From positions 1 through 64,000 of the forward strand of contig KV419402.1 of the NCBI GenBank assembly GCA_001630475.1: a stretch of 64,000 nucleotides of DNA, given 5' to 3'. Under the pieces are notes generated by a model. It was given only the letters and a program-made list of their open reading frames with translations. It did no database searches and was not told where the DNA came from. Of this stretch, positions 36,315 to 45,751 are shown in pieces; the first letter of the stretch is position 1; each line of letters begins with the position of its first letter. A program made the position numbers and the translations under genes. The DNA is from Sistotremastrum niveocremeum HHB9708 (taxonomy: Eukaryota > Basidiomycota > Agaricomycetes > Sistotremastrales > Sistotremastraceae).

Positions 36315-37617
36315 TCATCTTTTCCGCAGATCATACGTACGCGTAGAACTTGTTTGATTTTTGGGAGTTACTCCGAGTGCAGCTGTTGATTCTGAAGTAG
36401 CCTCAGCAGCTGGTGGTAGTCTCTTGGAAGGGGTAGGTTTCACTTCTAAGAACTGCCGATCAATGGGTGTAGACCCATCGAGAGCTCTGAGGGCCAACAG
36501 TCGGAAGGCGAATTTGATGGTCGAATTTCGACCGGCACGGACCCATCGACTAAGCTGACGTGATTAGAGTACTGCCTGATGATTGGGATTAAGGATTACT
36601 GACACGAAGGGCTCGACCTTGACCATGACTGGTGTTCCGATGGGTAAAAGACTGCCGTAATCGGCAGGATCGGCTAAAGTGCGGTCTTGCAGGAATACCG
36701 TGTGAACAATAGGTCGCATTTGGTTCCTGAAGGCGACCGAGAGCGGCTGAAATTTACCAGCGGGATCGGGCAAAGAAGCGAGGGTCCCATTTCCATGTTT
36801 CAATGATGTTCGTTCTATGCCGTTGAGATCTGAAGTTCGATATGAAGATGAAACGAGACGAGTATGGCATAGCCAGGGCACTCATATACCTCGTCGAATT
36901 TTCCATTCATCGTTTGCTGTCATGTATTGTGTCCCGACCACATGAAAGGGTGCACGGTCTCAATCTCCAGCTTCTGTGAACGGCAAAACTTTGGCAAAGC
37001 GACCTGTAGTATACATGTAAGCGTGTGATAGTATGGTGATAAACTCTGTCGGCGTACTCCTGGTCTTAGCTCTTGTATCTAGAAATTTTTGCTGCAACTC
37101 ATACATCCAGGAGCGAGCGCTCTGGTTCCAGGTTGTGATCATAGGATCCTGATATCCGAGTGGATGGATCGCGAACACGATTTCCTGCGTTCTGAGACGC
37201 ATTTCATCCTGCGGTATGGATGACTGAGGGATCACCGGCCATATAAAACGGTAAGACATACGATTACGGGCATATCGATATTAGTGCCATAAACACTAAT
37301 GTGAGAGCCGACACCGATGTATCCGACGAGTTTGAGGTTGACTCTTCTGCCATCGCTCCCGAAGAGCACATGCGCGGGCGATCCAAGGATGTCGGATCGA
37401 TTTACAGACCAACGCGTACCGGCAAGGTCCTGTTCAGACAAAGAGCAGGATGAATCCTTGCGTAATTGCGTCTCACAAGCCTTGAGTTGTTGGAGAACAC
37501 TGAAAACCAGCAAGCCGTCGGTTCAGCGTATGTAGCGTATGTCGGTGAAACCGTTACCCGCTGTCTAATTCGGACGTCATGAAAGCGCACATGCGCTGAG
37601 AGCTTGACTCGCACCAT
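36315..37617 (-). CDS. Unrecognised multi-exon protein
   Basis: From ATG 37617 (MVRVKLSAHVRFHDVRIRQR) the frame continues through introns at about 37500-37557 and 37224-37261 into HVLFGSDGRRVNLKLVGYIG, YGTNIDMPVI, VFAIHPLGYQDPMITTWNQS, ITILSHAYMYTTGRFAKVLP, then QMRPIVHTVFLQDRTLADPA and PIGTPVMVKVEP, ending in a basic tail (TYDLRKR) at 36315. Globular, without membrane helices. I do not recognise the family. Splice signals and long in-frame exons support a real gene; the exact exon ends between 36880 and 36960 are uncertain. Confidence 0.6.
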
Positions 37618-37910
37618 TTAAGTATTATTATGCTCTCATTACCTATAGCACGGTCGTGTGTACGTCGATCCTGTTTTCTGGCCTTGTTCGTCGAGAGTGC
37701 AGAGCGTTCAGGAGCCGAACAATCGGAACTGTCACGTGATGTGGGTTAGGGGATACGAGGTCCCCGAATATTCGGCGGCACAGTTCATGGTGAATTCGCT
37801 TGCAACGCTTAAAATGCCATATCCAATGTGCGACTCTCGGTATGCTAGCCCATTTCATGGACTTCGACGTTTCTACCATCTCCTCTGTGGCCTTGGTCAT
37901 CGTGGGTTCC

Positions 37911-38772
37911 ATGGGACTGGGTTGGGTAATTTTTCCAAATTTGCTCGACGTTTTCCGTGCCTCACTCGTGTAAACCCAGGTCATTGCCCGACAATCTGGG
38001 AGGAATTCCCATGATGCTCTACGACGATGTCGGATGTCTCTCGACCAAGCTATGCGGGAAATCACTCGGGAGCTAAAGCGGCTGAATATTCAACGAAGAA
38101 CTTTGGTGAAGGATTTCCGTGCGGCGCACGAGCAGGCTAACGAGGTATGCAGCGTGATGTCTGTGCACATCTACATAATAACCACGCATCCAGGATTTAT
38201 GCCGCCATTACGCGGTCAGTCTTGACCAGACTATACGCGCCCTGGCGCGATGCACGAAAGCGCAAGAGATTGTGAAGTCTCTGCGCGGAAAACTAGACGG
38301 CGCCAAGTCGACTCAGGCATTTCTTCTGTCGATGACGCGCGTGAGTGACCTCATCATTATATATACTGATCTTGTTGTTCATCGTCTTTCAAGGCCATGT
38401 CGACATTGAACCGAAATGTCGACATGCAAACTACCAACGCCAATTTATTCTCTGAATTCGAGAATCAACGTGACTTCCTCGATTCTCATGACCCGGACCT
38501 TGCGGAAACCCTACGTGCAATCTCCTCAGACATGATTGACGAGGAACTCGTGCCCGAAGATCAAGTCTTGGAACGCATAAGGAAGGAGCTCGGTCTGGCT
38601 GCACCTCGATTGGTAGGTGATATACCCACGCAGAAATCCCCGTTATTGAGGTCGATCACAGAAATCCGGTAGTCCTGAGGACGCGATTGCCCACACGTCG
38701 CCAGAAGTTCAGGAACCACAGCTCTCGATGTTTGATCGACTAAACGCACTTAGATCTGTCCCAGATCATTGA
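37911..38772 (+). CDS. Divergent ESCRT-III subunit (Vps2/CHMP2-like)
   Basis: Exons 37911-37925, 37980-38144, 38194-38340, 38394-38612 and 38680-38772 join in phase 0 to give 212 residues, the usual length for Vps2/CHMP2. The order of features fits ESCRT-III: short MGLGW N-terminus, LRRCRMSLDQAMREITREL helix, a basic helical hairpin, LDGAKSTQAFLLSMTRAMST aligning with the family's QTMRS..AMKG..KAM segment, an acidic region, and a C-terminal MFDRLNALRSV that fits a MIM1-like (RLxxLR) motif for MIT-domain partners such as Vps4. ESCRT-III polymers cut membrane necks at endosomes and reseal the nuclear envelope. The sequence is far from canonical Vps2, so this is probably a paralog. A longer N-terminus from ATG 37868, adding a hydrophobic stretch, is possible. 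Confidence 0.7.
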
Positions 38773-38922
38773 ATATTGATTTGTAGACTAAACGCGCCCC
38801 AGATCATCGAATGTTGATTTGTAGTAGCACATCAGTCATGTAGGATCCATGCTTCCACGAGTGTATAGAAAGCTACATTCAAAATTTACGCTCTATTCCA
38901 CATCCAATGATTTAAAGGCTTG

Positions 38923-40318
38923 CTACTCCCCAGCCACGTCACTCCGATTTCCATGCACGCGTACTCTGCAGAGTAATGTGTGGTCATTGTTGCCCCAATT
39001 GTTCATTGTCACCAAGATGATTCTATTGATGCTCAATGAGAGCTCCTGCATGTCTGGAAAGACAGAGAATGTTTGTATATCGTTGGACTGATGCAGGTCA
39101 TAAGTGAATGCAGACAAAACTGCAACGGTATCTTCCCGTAAGCTGAAATCCATGGAGCTGACAACGGAAGAACGTAGTGTAAGGAGATCATCAATAGTCG
39201 AGCCGTTCGAACGCCTGCTGTAATACCTATTCAGCCTCTGGATCTGTTCTTGATCCTCAACAATTCCGAGCAGAACCAGGTCACGCGGTGTAGAAGAAGG
39301 ATTAACCCGAACTTCCAAGGGATGCTCCAAAGTGACGGCTGATACGGCAATTGTGGACATGAGGAATATTCCTAGATGGCCCTTTGTGCCGGCGTGTCCC
39401 CAACACATTCCTAGATTGGTCTGAGGATGCAACGCCCATTCGGGATCTGAATACAGGATACGAGGGGATCCAGAAAGGAGAGAAAATAACGAATAACTGG
39501 TCGCTCCTTTCCGTATTGCGCACGAAGCACTTGTGGCTTCCTTCCAGATACGACCCCCACCGCTGAGGAGGGCGTAATCTGGGCTACGATGTGACGGTGT
39601 TGGGGGACGAGGTTTCATGTGAGAGCCGTCTGAGTCATCCTCCAATGCACACGTCATCCGCTCGGTGAATATGGGAAACCAAGCTCGTGTACATTGTCCA
39701 AGCGGACTCGTCTCTCCGGCGACTGAGCTTGAGGTAGCTTGGCTCTCGATAGCCCCCAGACGAGACTTGAGAGACGCTACCTCCTCCCGAAGTGACAAAA
39801 GATCTGGGTTTCCGTCGAGGGAGTCGACGCGATCAGCCAAAGCTCTCATAAAGGCGGCAGAGTGTAACATCTGACTCTCCAACAGTTGGATTTGGGATTC
39901 TGGGTTTCCGTCGAGGGAGTCGACGCGATCAGCCAAAGCTCTCATAAAGGCGGCAGAGTGTAACATCTGACTCTCCAACAGTTGGATTTGGGATTCGACC
40001 TGTATGAGATCCACGTCGGTTTCGAGTTTCGTCACAGTGAGGGTTTCCAGGAGGTCAAGCCTCGACCCGAGAGATAAGATAGAGTTCTCATGGTGGGCAT
40101 CGAAGGTTTCTGCGAATATAGAAACAGAATATCCCCCAATCAAAATCATCACGAGGACGAATGACGTTAGATATAGGCACGCCAGACGAAACCGACTCTA
40201 AACTGGGGTCGGACGTGGTCGATGGACAGATGAAGCTTGGAATTCCCCACCTTTCTAGTCGACAATGAATTCCGGACACTCTGCTCACTCCGTTTCTGGT
40301 GCCGATGGAATGAATCAC
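38923..40318 (-). CDS. SUN-domain (Sad1/UNC-84) nuclear-envelope protein
   Basis: The C-terminal ~220 residues form a SUN domain: PDYALLSGGGRI, SDPEWALHPQTNLGMCWGHA, GHLGIFLMSTIAVSAVTLEH, STPRDLVLLGI, QTFSVFPDMQ and HTLLCRVRVHG. It is preceded by a coiled coil with a duplicated 32-residue block and by a membrane helix (LYLTSFVLVMILIGGYSVSI) close to the N-terminus. SUN proteins sit in the inner nuclear membrane and pair with KASH proteins in LINC complexes. An in-frame TAG just upstream of the helix calls for an intron acceptor near 40201; exon 1 may run from ATG 40318 with donor near 40249. That exon would overlap the start of the plus-strand gene at 40265, so one of the two 5' ends is wrong. 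Confidence 0.82.
39805..39996 (-). repeat. Perfect 96-bp in-frame tandem duplication in the SUN gene
   Basis: 39805-39900 and 39901-39996 are identical. Each encodes 32 residues of coiled coil (ESQIQLLESQMLHSAAFMRA and 12 more). Lack of any difference means a recent event that keeps the frame and lengthens the coiled coil. Confidence 0.97.
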
Positions 40319-42656
40319 CCGAGGTTACTGGATCCAATTCACCATTGTGAGGAGAGCATCAGTGGAAAGGGCACTCACTCGGAGCGTTCTCCCGAACTGA
40401 GCGGTCCCAAGTTGCAACAGATCTCCTCTCTCGCATATTCTAACGGGATACCGAGGAACCGAAGGCCATTGCTCTCTTGTCTGTCTTTGAGCTATATTCG
40501 TGCTACAGCTGTTCTCACCAAGTTCTAGGGTCGGTTGACGTCAGATCCTGGACCCTGACGGACATTACACGGAACGGCCGATGCACCGAAGGTGCGGCGC
40601 GATAATCGATGAGACCATCTCCCAACGCGTGCGCTCTGCGATAAAAGAAATTCACCAACGAGGAGCGTGGCTGAGGCACCCCAGATGGATGTGGTGGAAT
40701 CTTCTCCGGAGGCCGTTGCTGTCTCACTCGAGGGTTTTGGTGAATCTCTCAAATTCTCTCGTCACTCGTGCCTGTCTCAAGCTTCTCGCCTAGTGAACGC
40801 ATTGGTCGACACAAAACGAAATTTCGCTGAACAGGTGCAAGCGATCAGCAGGTCTTCAACCATAGAAGTCCAACAAATGGCTGCCTCGGTTCGAAATCAA
40901 ATGCAGGTTCTGACCCACGACGTCAACGCCGTAGATAAGACCGTGGGCGCTATAGATGTGGAGCTCCGAAACCAGGTCGCTGAAGCTTCAACCGCCATTT
41001 CTGTTCTCCTCCGTGATCAATCTCGCATCTCTGATGAAGTAGTACGTGTTGGCTTGCTCACTGAGTTCGTCAATGACTCCTCGCACTGCTCAGAAGCATT
41101 GGTCAGATGACACGCGAAGGATCCTGGAGGAGCTCTACCATATCCAGCAATCCTTAGAGGCGCTGCAGGCAGACATAAAATTACTACGCAATGATGTCGC
41201 CGGTATGAGTGTCACTTCACCCGTGTTCTTTGTACCGCTAATTCATTTATTAGCGCAATCGAAAAAACGAAACAACACCCAAACTCAAGTCGAGGCCGAT
41301 CTCTCGCTCAGAAGACCATTTGCTCATCCAGTTCCTTTGTCATGGGAGGTAGACGTTCATGGAATTGCTGCCGCTATTGCTCGAGACGTGTCGGAACATT
41401 TTGAGCAGCGCTTTGACGATATCGTGGAGAGGGTTCAAGGGCTCGAACCGATTATGGTGCCAGTGATCTTGCCTTCTCATTGAGACATTGGACTCACCTC
41501 TCAACTAGAAAGCGAGATTTGCACGTTCTTATGTCTACGACGATCACCCAATGCTGACTTTCCTGTTGCAGTTGGCTGTTCAAGAGATCATTGGAAACCA
41601 ATTGTCGATTATGCTGCGAAATATTGAAGACACGTTTGATGATTTGAAGGTACCGTTAGTGTGTTGAAGTCCAGGCATGTCGTGGATTCATCAGTGTGTA
41701 GGAGGCCACATTGTCACCGACAACAGGACATCGCACACTCTTGCACGAATTAAGAGAAGGAACTGAAGGCCCTGGTGTCTCTGACCCACTTTACCTCAAG
41801 CGTCTGGTTCGACGATGGTCATTTGGAACGTTTCGGTGGAATCAAGGAATAGCCGTCGCCGTCCAGTCTATTGAAAGGCATGCGCTGACTGCGGAAGGCC
41901 TAGTGTTCCAAGGTCCAGTTGCCGTGACCGGTGGCAACCGGCAGTCGCGACCGGACCATGACCGGACCGCAGTTGCCGGTCGCCTAGGTTCTTGGAAAAT
42001 CAGGCAACCGGCAACTGCAGTCATGACCAGTCGTGACCGTGGTCGCAACCGAGGACCCTTAAGGGTCCCCAACCAGGGTACTCAGAGGGGATTTTGGCTC
42101 CCAAATGGGCATTTATGGTGACATAGCTGGTATATATTGGTCTCTATATGCATGTACCACATCATATGAGGTGTATATACAGTATATATACTATAATAAT
42201 GATTAAAATATTGATAAAAGACCAGTTGTGACTGGAAAAACTGGCCATGACTGGTTGCGCAACTGGTCGCAGCCGTGACCGGTCGCCGGACCGCAACCGC
42301 AGTCGCAGTTGCCAGTCACACCAAATTTTGGATGGCAACCGGACCGGCAGTTGCCAGTCGCACCCTCCGGGGGTCAAAAGTCCAGTCGTGACTGGACCTC
42401 AGAACACTAGGAAGGCCTCGCACTCATAGACCAGCTTCGCAAATGGCGACCCGATAGCTTCTATTTTTCCCTCCCTCTCAAGAACCCGTACTACACGGTC
42501 ATTGCCTCCATCACATTTATCGTCCTGGTCACTTTGACCTACTTGAAGAAATACGCTCAAGAAGATCTATCCGTTGTTTTTCAAAGCTCGGTCGGGTGGG
42601 GCTATCATTCTGGCACAGGTACTTTCTCCTCAGCATGGAAATCCTGTCACTCATAA
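40265..42656 (+). CDS. Coiled-coil protein with C-terminal membrane helix, interrupted by a hAT MITE
   Basis: Probable exon 1 starts at ATG 40265 (MNSGHSAHSVSGADGMNHPR); the link to the next exon (40580-40690) is unsure. From 40670 a long amphipathic helix region follows (QASRLVNALVDTKRNFAEQV, NAVDKTVGAIDVELRNQVAE), then more helices (RILEELYHIQQSLEALQADI, VQEIIGNQLSIMLRN), and finally the membrane segment YYTVIASITFIVLVTLTYL close to the C-terminus. The tail-end helix suggests membrane anchoring with the coiled coil in the cytoplasm or nucleoplasm. It stands next to the SUN-domain gene, so a nuclear-envelope role is a guess. The last coding exon carries the 509-bp MITE at 41901-42409; the frame is open across the empty site. 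Confidence 0.5.
41901..42409. mobile_element. 509-bp hAT MITE, same family as the 7.4-kb hAT
   Basis: The ends TAGTGTTCCAAGGTCCAGT and (reverse-complemented) TAGTGTTCTGAGGTCCAGT match the TIR of the autonomous hAT at 16437-23802 with a few differences. The flanks are the perfect 8-bp duplication GGAAGGCC (41893-41900 and 42410-42417). Subterminal ACCGG motifs are shared with the large element, many changed to ACTGG. The centre is AT-rich and non-coding. Confidence 0.93.
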
Positions 42657-42926
42657 AGCTGCTTTCAGCGATATTCTAAGCACATACAGCACCGAGAATA
42701 CGGCCTCGTGATGAGATTTTACTGTTGAAATTTTCGACGACCCAGAAACTTGGCTTCAATCAGCGGCCCGTGTTCGTTGTACATAGGCACTGTATCCTAT
42801 AGTTTGGCTGTACCATATGCTGTGCCATAGCGCTCCGATATATATTTGATGGCGCCTTTGTTGGCATTTGAAGGCATTTGAACAATCCGCGAGATGACAC
42901 CTTTACGGGATTACGCTCTCCGCAAA

Positions 42927-44843
42927 ATGTCTGGGTCGAACTCTTGTGAGGTCTGCGTTCCATCGGTTGACGGATTGACTCAATACCTTCCGCAGCCAAC
43001 AATCGAGGTGGTCACATCAGCATACGCCGTCGAAATTTCTTCGAACCCCCTCCTCCTCCCGCACAGTCGGCGTCGGCTGCTGAGGCTCCAACTCAGAGCC
43101 CACTGGTGCAATCAAATTCCCATGAAACCTTACAACCCCTTCCCTCCCAACCGAAAGCTGGATCCTCAAAGGAATCTGCTTCTCAGCAACATCCTGCGCC
43201 AGCTCCCACCAATATTAATATTAATGCCAGCTCTGAGAGCCGACTGCGGCCGGGAATGCCGGCTTTCGGAGGTGCTCCGAGAGCACCGTCAGGGTCTACC
43301 CTTGACCAACTTCGTGCAACATCCAGCCAGATTCCTCGTGCATCTCCTTCACAGACTTATCCTTCGACTCATATACGGCACAGTCAAGCACGCGAAAGTC
43401 GGGCGAGGCACCATCAAGGACGACCTTCGGAATCTGATGACGATGAAGACGAAGACGAAGACGAAGACGAGAATGAAGACTTAGAGGTCTGTGTCCGCCT
43501 GTCATTATATTACCGAAGCTACCCTTACGCATCTAGACGGCGCAGCGGAAGCATCGATCGACTCGATCGGCGCCCGCAAATATTGGCGACAATATTCCTG
43601 CACGAGGGGAACAAGGAATTAGCACTCTAATCGAAGTCACCCGTAATCTCGGTACTCAAGTTGAAGGCCTTACTAGCGCACTGATGAAAGGCAAACTGCG
43701 GGCTCAAGGCGATGGATCGTCTGAATCCGAGCCGACTTCTCTTCCACCGAAAAAGCTCTACAAAGGACCAGTTCGTCAAAAGCATTTGGAACTCAAGGTA
43801 AAGGTTCTCGATCTTTCAAATCAGATTTGACGGAACCGTTTGGCAGCGACGTATCCGAGCTGTGCTAGCCCGTTTGGAGCACCGAGATATTAAGAGCAAG
43901 CAGAGCGACACAGATAATGGATTTTTGCCACCATTGACCAATGAGCAACTCCTGAACTTCCAGAATCACCCGATAGAATTCGGGCCAACACGACAAGACT
44001 TTCGATTATGCTACGATCAAAAACCGAAGAGCGATTGGAACACTGCGGCATCCCAGATCATACTCGATGTGCTCTTTGAAACATATCCCGACACCAAAGA
44101 ATCTCGTGACTTGGTAGCGAACAAAATTTGGATCCATGTTCGTGGTCGTCATCAGAAATATGTGCTGTCTACCCGCGATCCCGAAGAGAATGCAGCACGT
44201 GTAGTCCGGAACCGGCGACGTGGGCGTCGACTCGATGTACGTACTAAATTTTTACAGCATTCGTCCTGCTCATCTTGCTGTACAGCTGTTCAATCGACGA
44301 TGGCAAGCACTGAACACCAGTGTGGTTCTCCAGCGATCCTTCCGGCATATCATTCTGCGTCTAGGCTCTGAAGGCATGAGCGGTGATGAAACTGACCCAG
44401 AGGCGATAAGTCCACAATATCTCATTCACCGCCGGCCAGAGCGATCTCAGCAATTGACAACCTTTCTGCGCGATCTTGATGTTCTTCACATCATCCGAAC
44501 TCATTACGACAACCACGGTAACCGCAAACCTGGAAATTTTCCTAATGATAGATATGAATCCCTGATTCGCTCTGATGCGGCACCCATTCCATCTCTCCCG
44601 CAAGCCTGCTATGGCTCTGCATGGCTGGCTACGCTGCGAGGCGCCGGTAATCTAGAAACGCCATCCCTCCAAGAAATCGACTTGAACGTAGACTACAAGA
44701 GTGACTTGAGCTATAGCTCATTATGTCTCCCTCCTCCTCTTCAAGAGTACGCCGATTTCATTGTCGCAGCTTACGCGCGCGCTAACGCTGACATTTCCAG
44801 GGAGATCACTCGGTTTTGGACACGTCGTACCTCTAAGACGTAA
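42927..44843 (+). CDS. Agaricomycete-specific protein of unknown function
   Basis: The 5' end is uncertain; ATG 42927 is one option. The N-terminal half is Pro/Ser-rich with an acidic run (ESDDDEDEDEDEDENE near 43430-43475). Later exons give GTQVEGLTSALMKGKLRAQG, NEQLLNFQNHPIEFGPTRQD and, after a donor near 44236, VQLFNRRWQALNTSVVLQRS, LGSEGMSGDETDPE, LPQACYGSAWLATLRG and a C-terminus at 44843. The GSEGMSGDETD followed by an arginine-rich segment and SAWL recalls a widely repeated Agaricomycete family of unknown role that often lies near transposons. No membrane or signal sequence. Confidence 0.55.
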
Positions 44844-45751
44844 CCTTCATGCAAACGGGTCTGATGTCTAGCATATCTAGATTAGACCGTGTATAAAGTC
44901 CCCAATATTGAAAAAAAGATCGCGTATTTGGCAAACAGTGATTGTCTTTTACGCACGATTCCGCTGGTGAATGCGGAAGCCGCCTCCTGTTGAATCTCAG
45001 TGACCCCTTGGTGATGTTGAAATCTTGTATGTGCGTATCATGACAGTACCCTCACACGTGCTTTACCAGCCTTTTGGCGCCAACCACAAGGATTCATTTG
45101 CCAGAGTTGTGTATAGAGCAGGTTAATCTAGGAGACCGGTTTCGATATTGTGTCGCATCTTACGAGAATGTAGGTCGGCGAAATAATGGCAGCATGTATC
45201 AGAGTCATACCTATGTATGTAGAATGGCAGATGTAAAACTGAATATGTAGAATTGCACATGATACGTAGACACACCGACAACGAGAATGATTTGATTGCA
45301 TTCTTATTCGTTGACGATACTGATTCGACCGTTTAACCGTTCAGGATTGGATATGGATTCACTCTGTGGCCGTGATTCCGTGCAAATCCGGGGGATGAGT
45401 GAAATTCCCGGTACCCCTCAATCACTTTAGATGGGTTGATAATTCATATATAAATGAATGGACAGTAGAGGAATCGAGGTCGAGAAAGTGTAGAACATTG
45501 CAAGAAGATGTCCCAGCAGAAATAATATCAAGAAGAAAAGCATAATTGATGAGGTTGCGGGAACCGGATGTCTCCCCGAGGACCTGGCGAATCTGGCTTG
45601 CTTGACGACGTATCCCCGGACTTCGTTCACGAGCGTGTTGAGATCATGCTGAAGACATGACGCCCTTGACCGAGTATTCGGTGGGGAGGTTAGAAATGTT
45701 GGATGCCGCGCAAGTTATATAGAGCCAGCTTCCCCCGAGGATCACAACATC
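44844..45751. other. Intergenic, one possible small membrane ORF on the minus strand
   Basis: A 67-codon minus-strand frame at 45427-45630 contains a strong hydrophobic helix (SIMLFFLILFLLGHLLAMFY) and could be the last exon of a small membrane protein, but I could not place its start. Nothing else is supported. Confidence 0.35.
45716..45722 (+). promoter_or_regulatory. TATA-like box upstream of the gene at 45752
   Basis: TATATAG lies 30 bp before the ATG at 45752. The spacing is tight for a core promoter with a short leader, and the motif is partly palindromic. Confidence 0.35.

Noticed and set aside
35953-36318. 121-codon minus-strand frame overlapping the stop of the gene at 36315
   Set aside because: An ATGA overlap like a bacterial operon is not expected here; no domain and probably 3' untranslated sequence.
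38397-38672. ESCRT-III reading frame ending at 38672
   Set aside because: A GTAGGT donor at 38613 and acceptor at 38679 lead to an exon with a MIM1-like end, which suits the family better.
43106-43630. Treating the acidic Pro-rich frame as a complete gene
   Set aside because: The frame past the acidic run crosses a likely intron, and coding similarity resumes in another frame to 44843.
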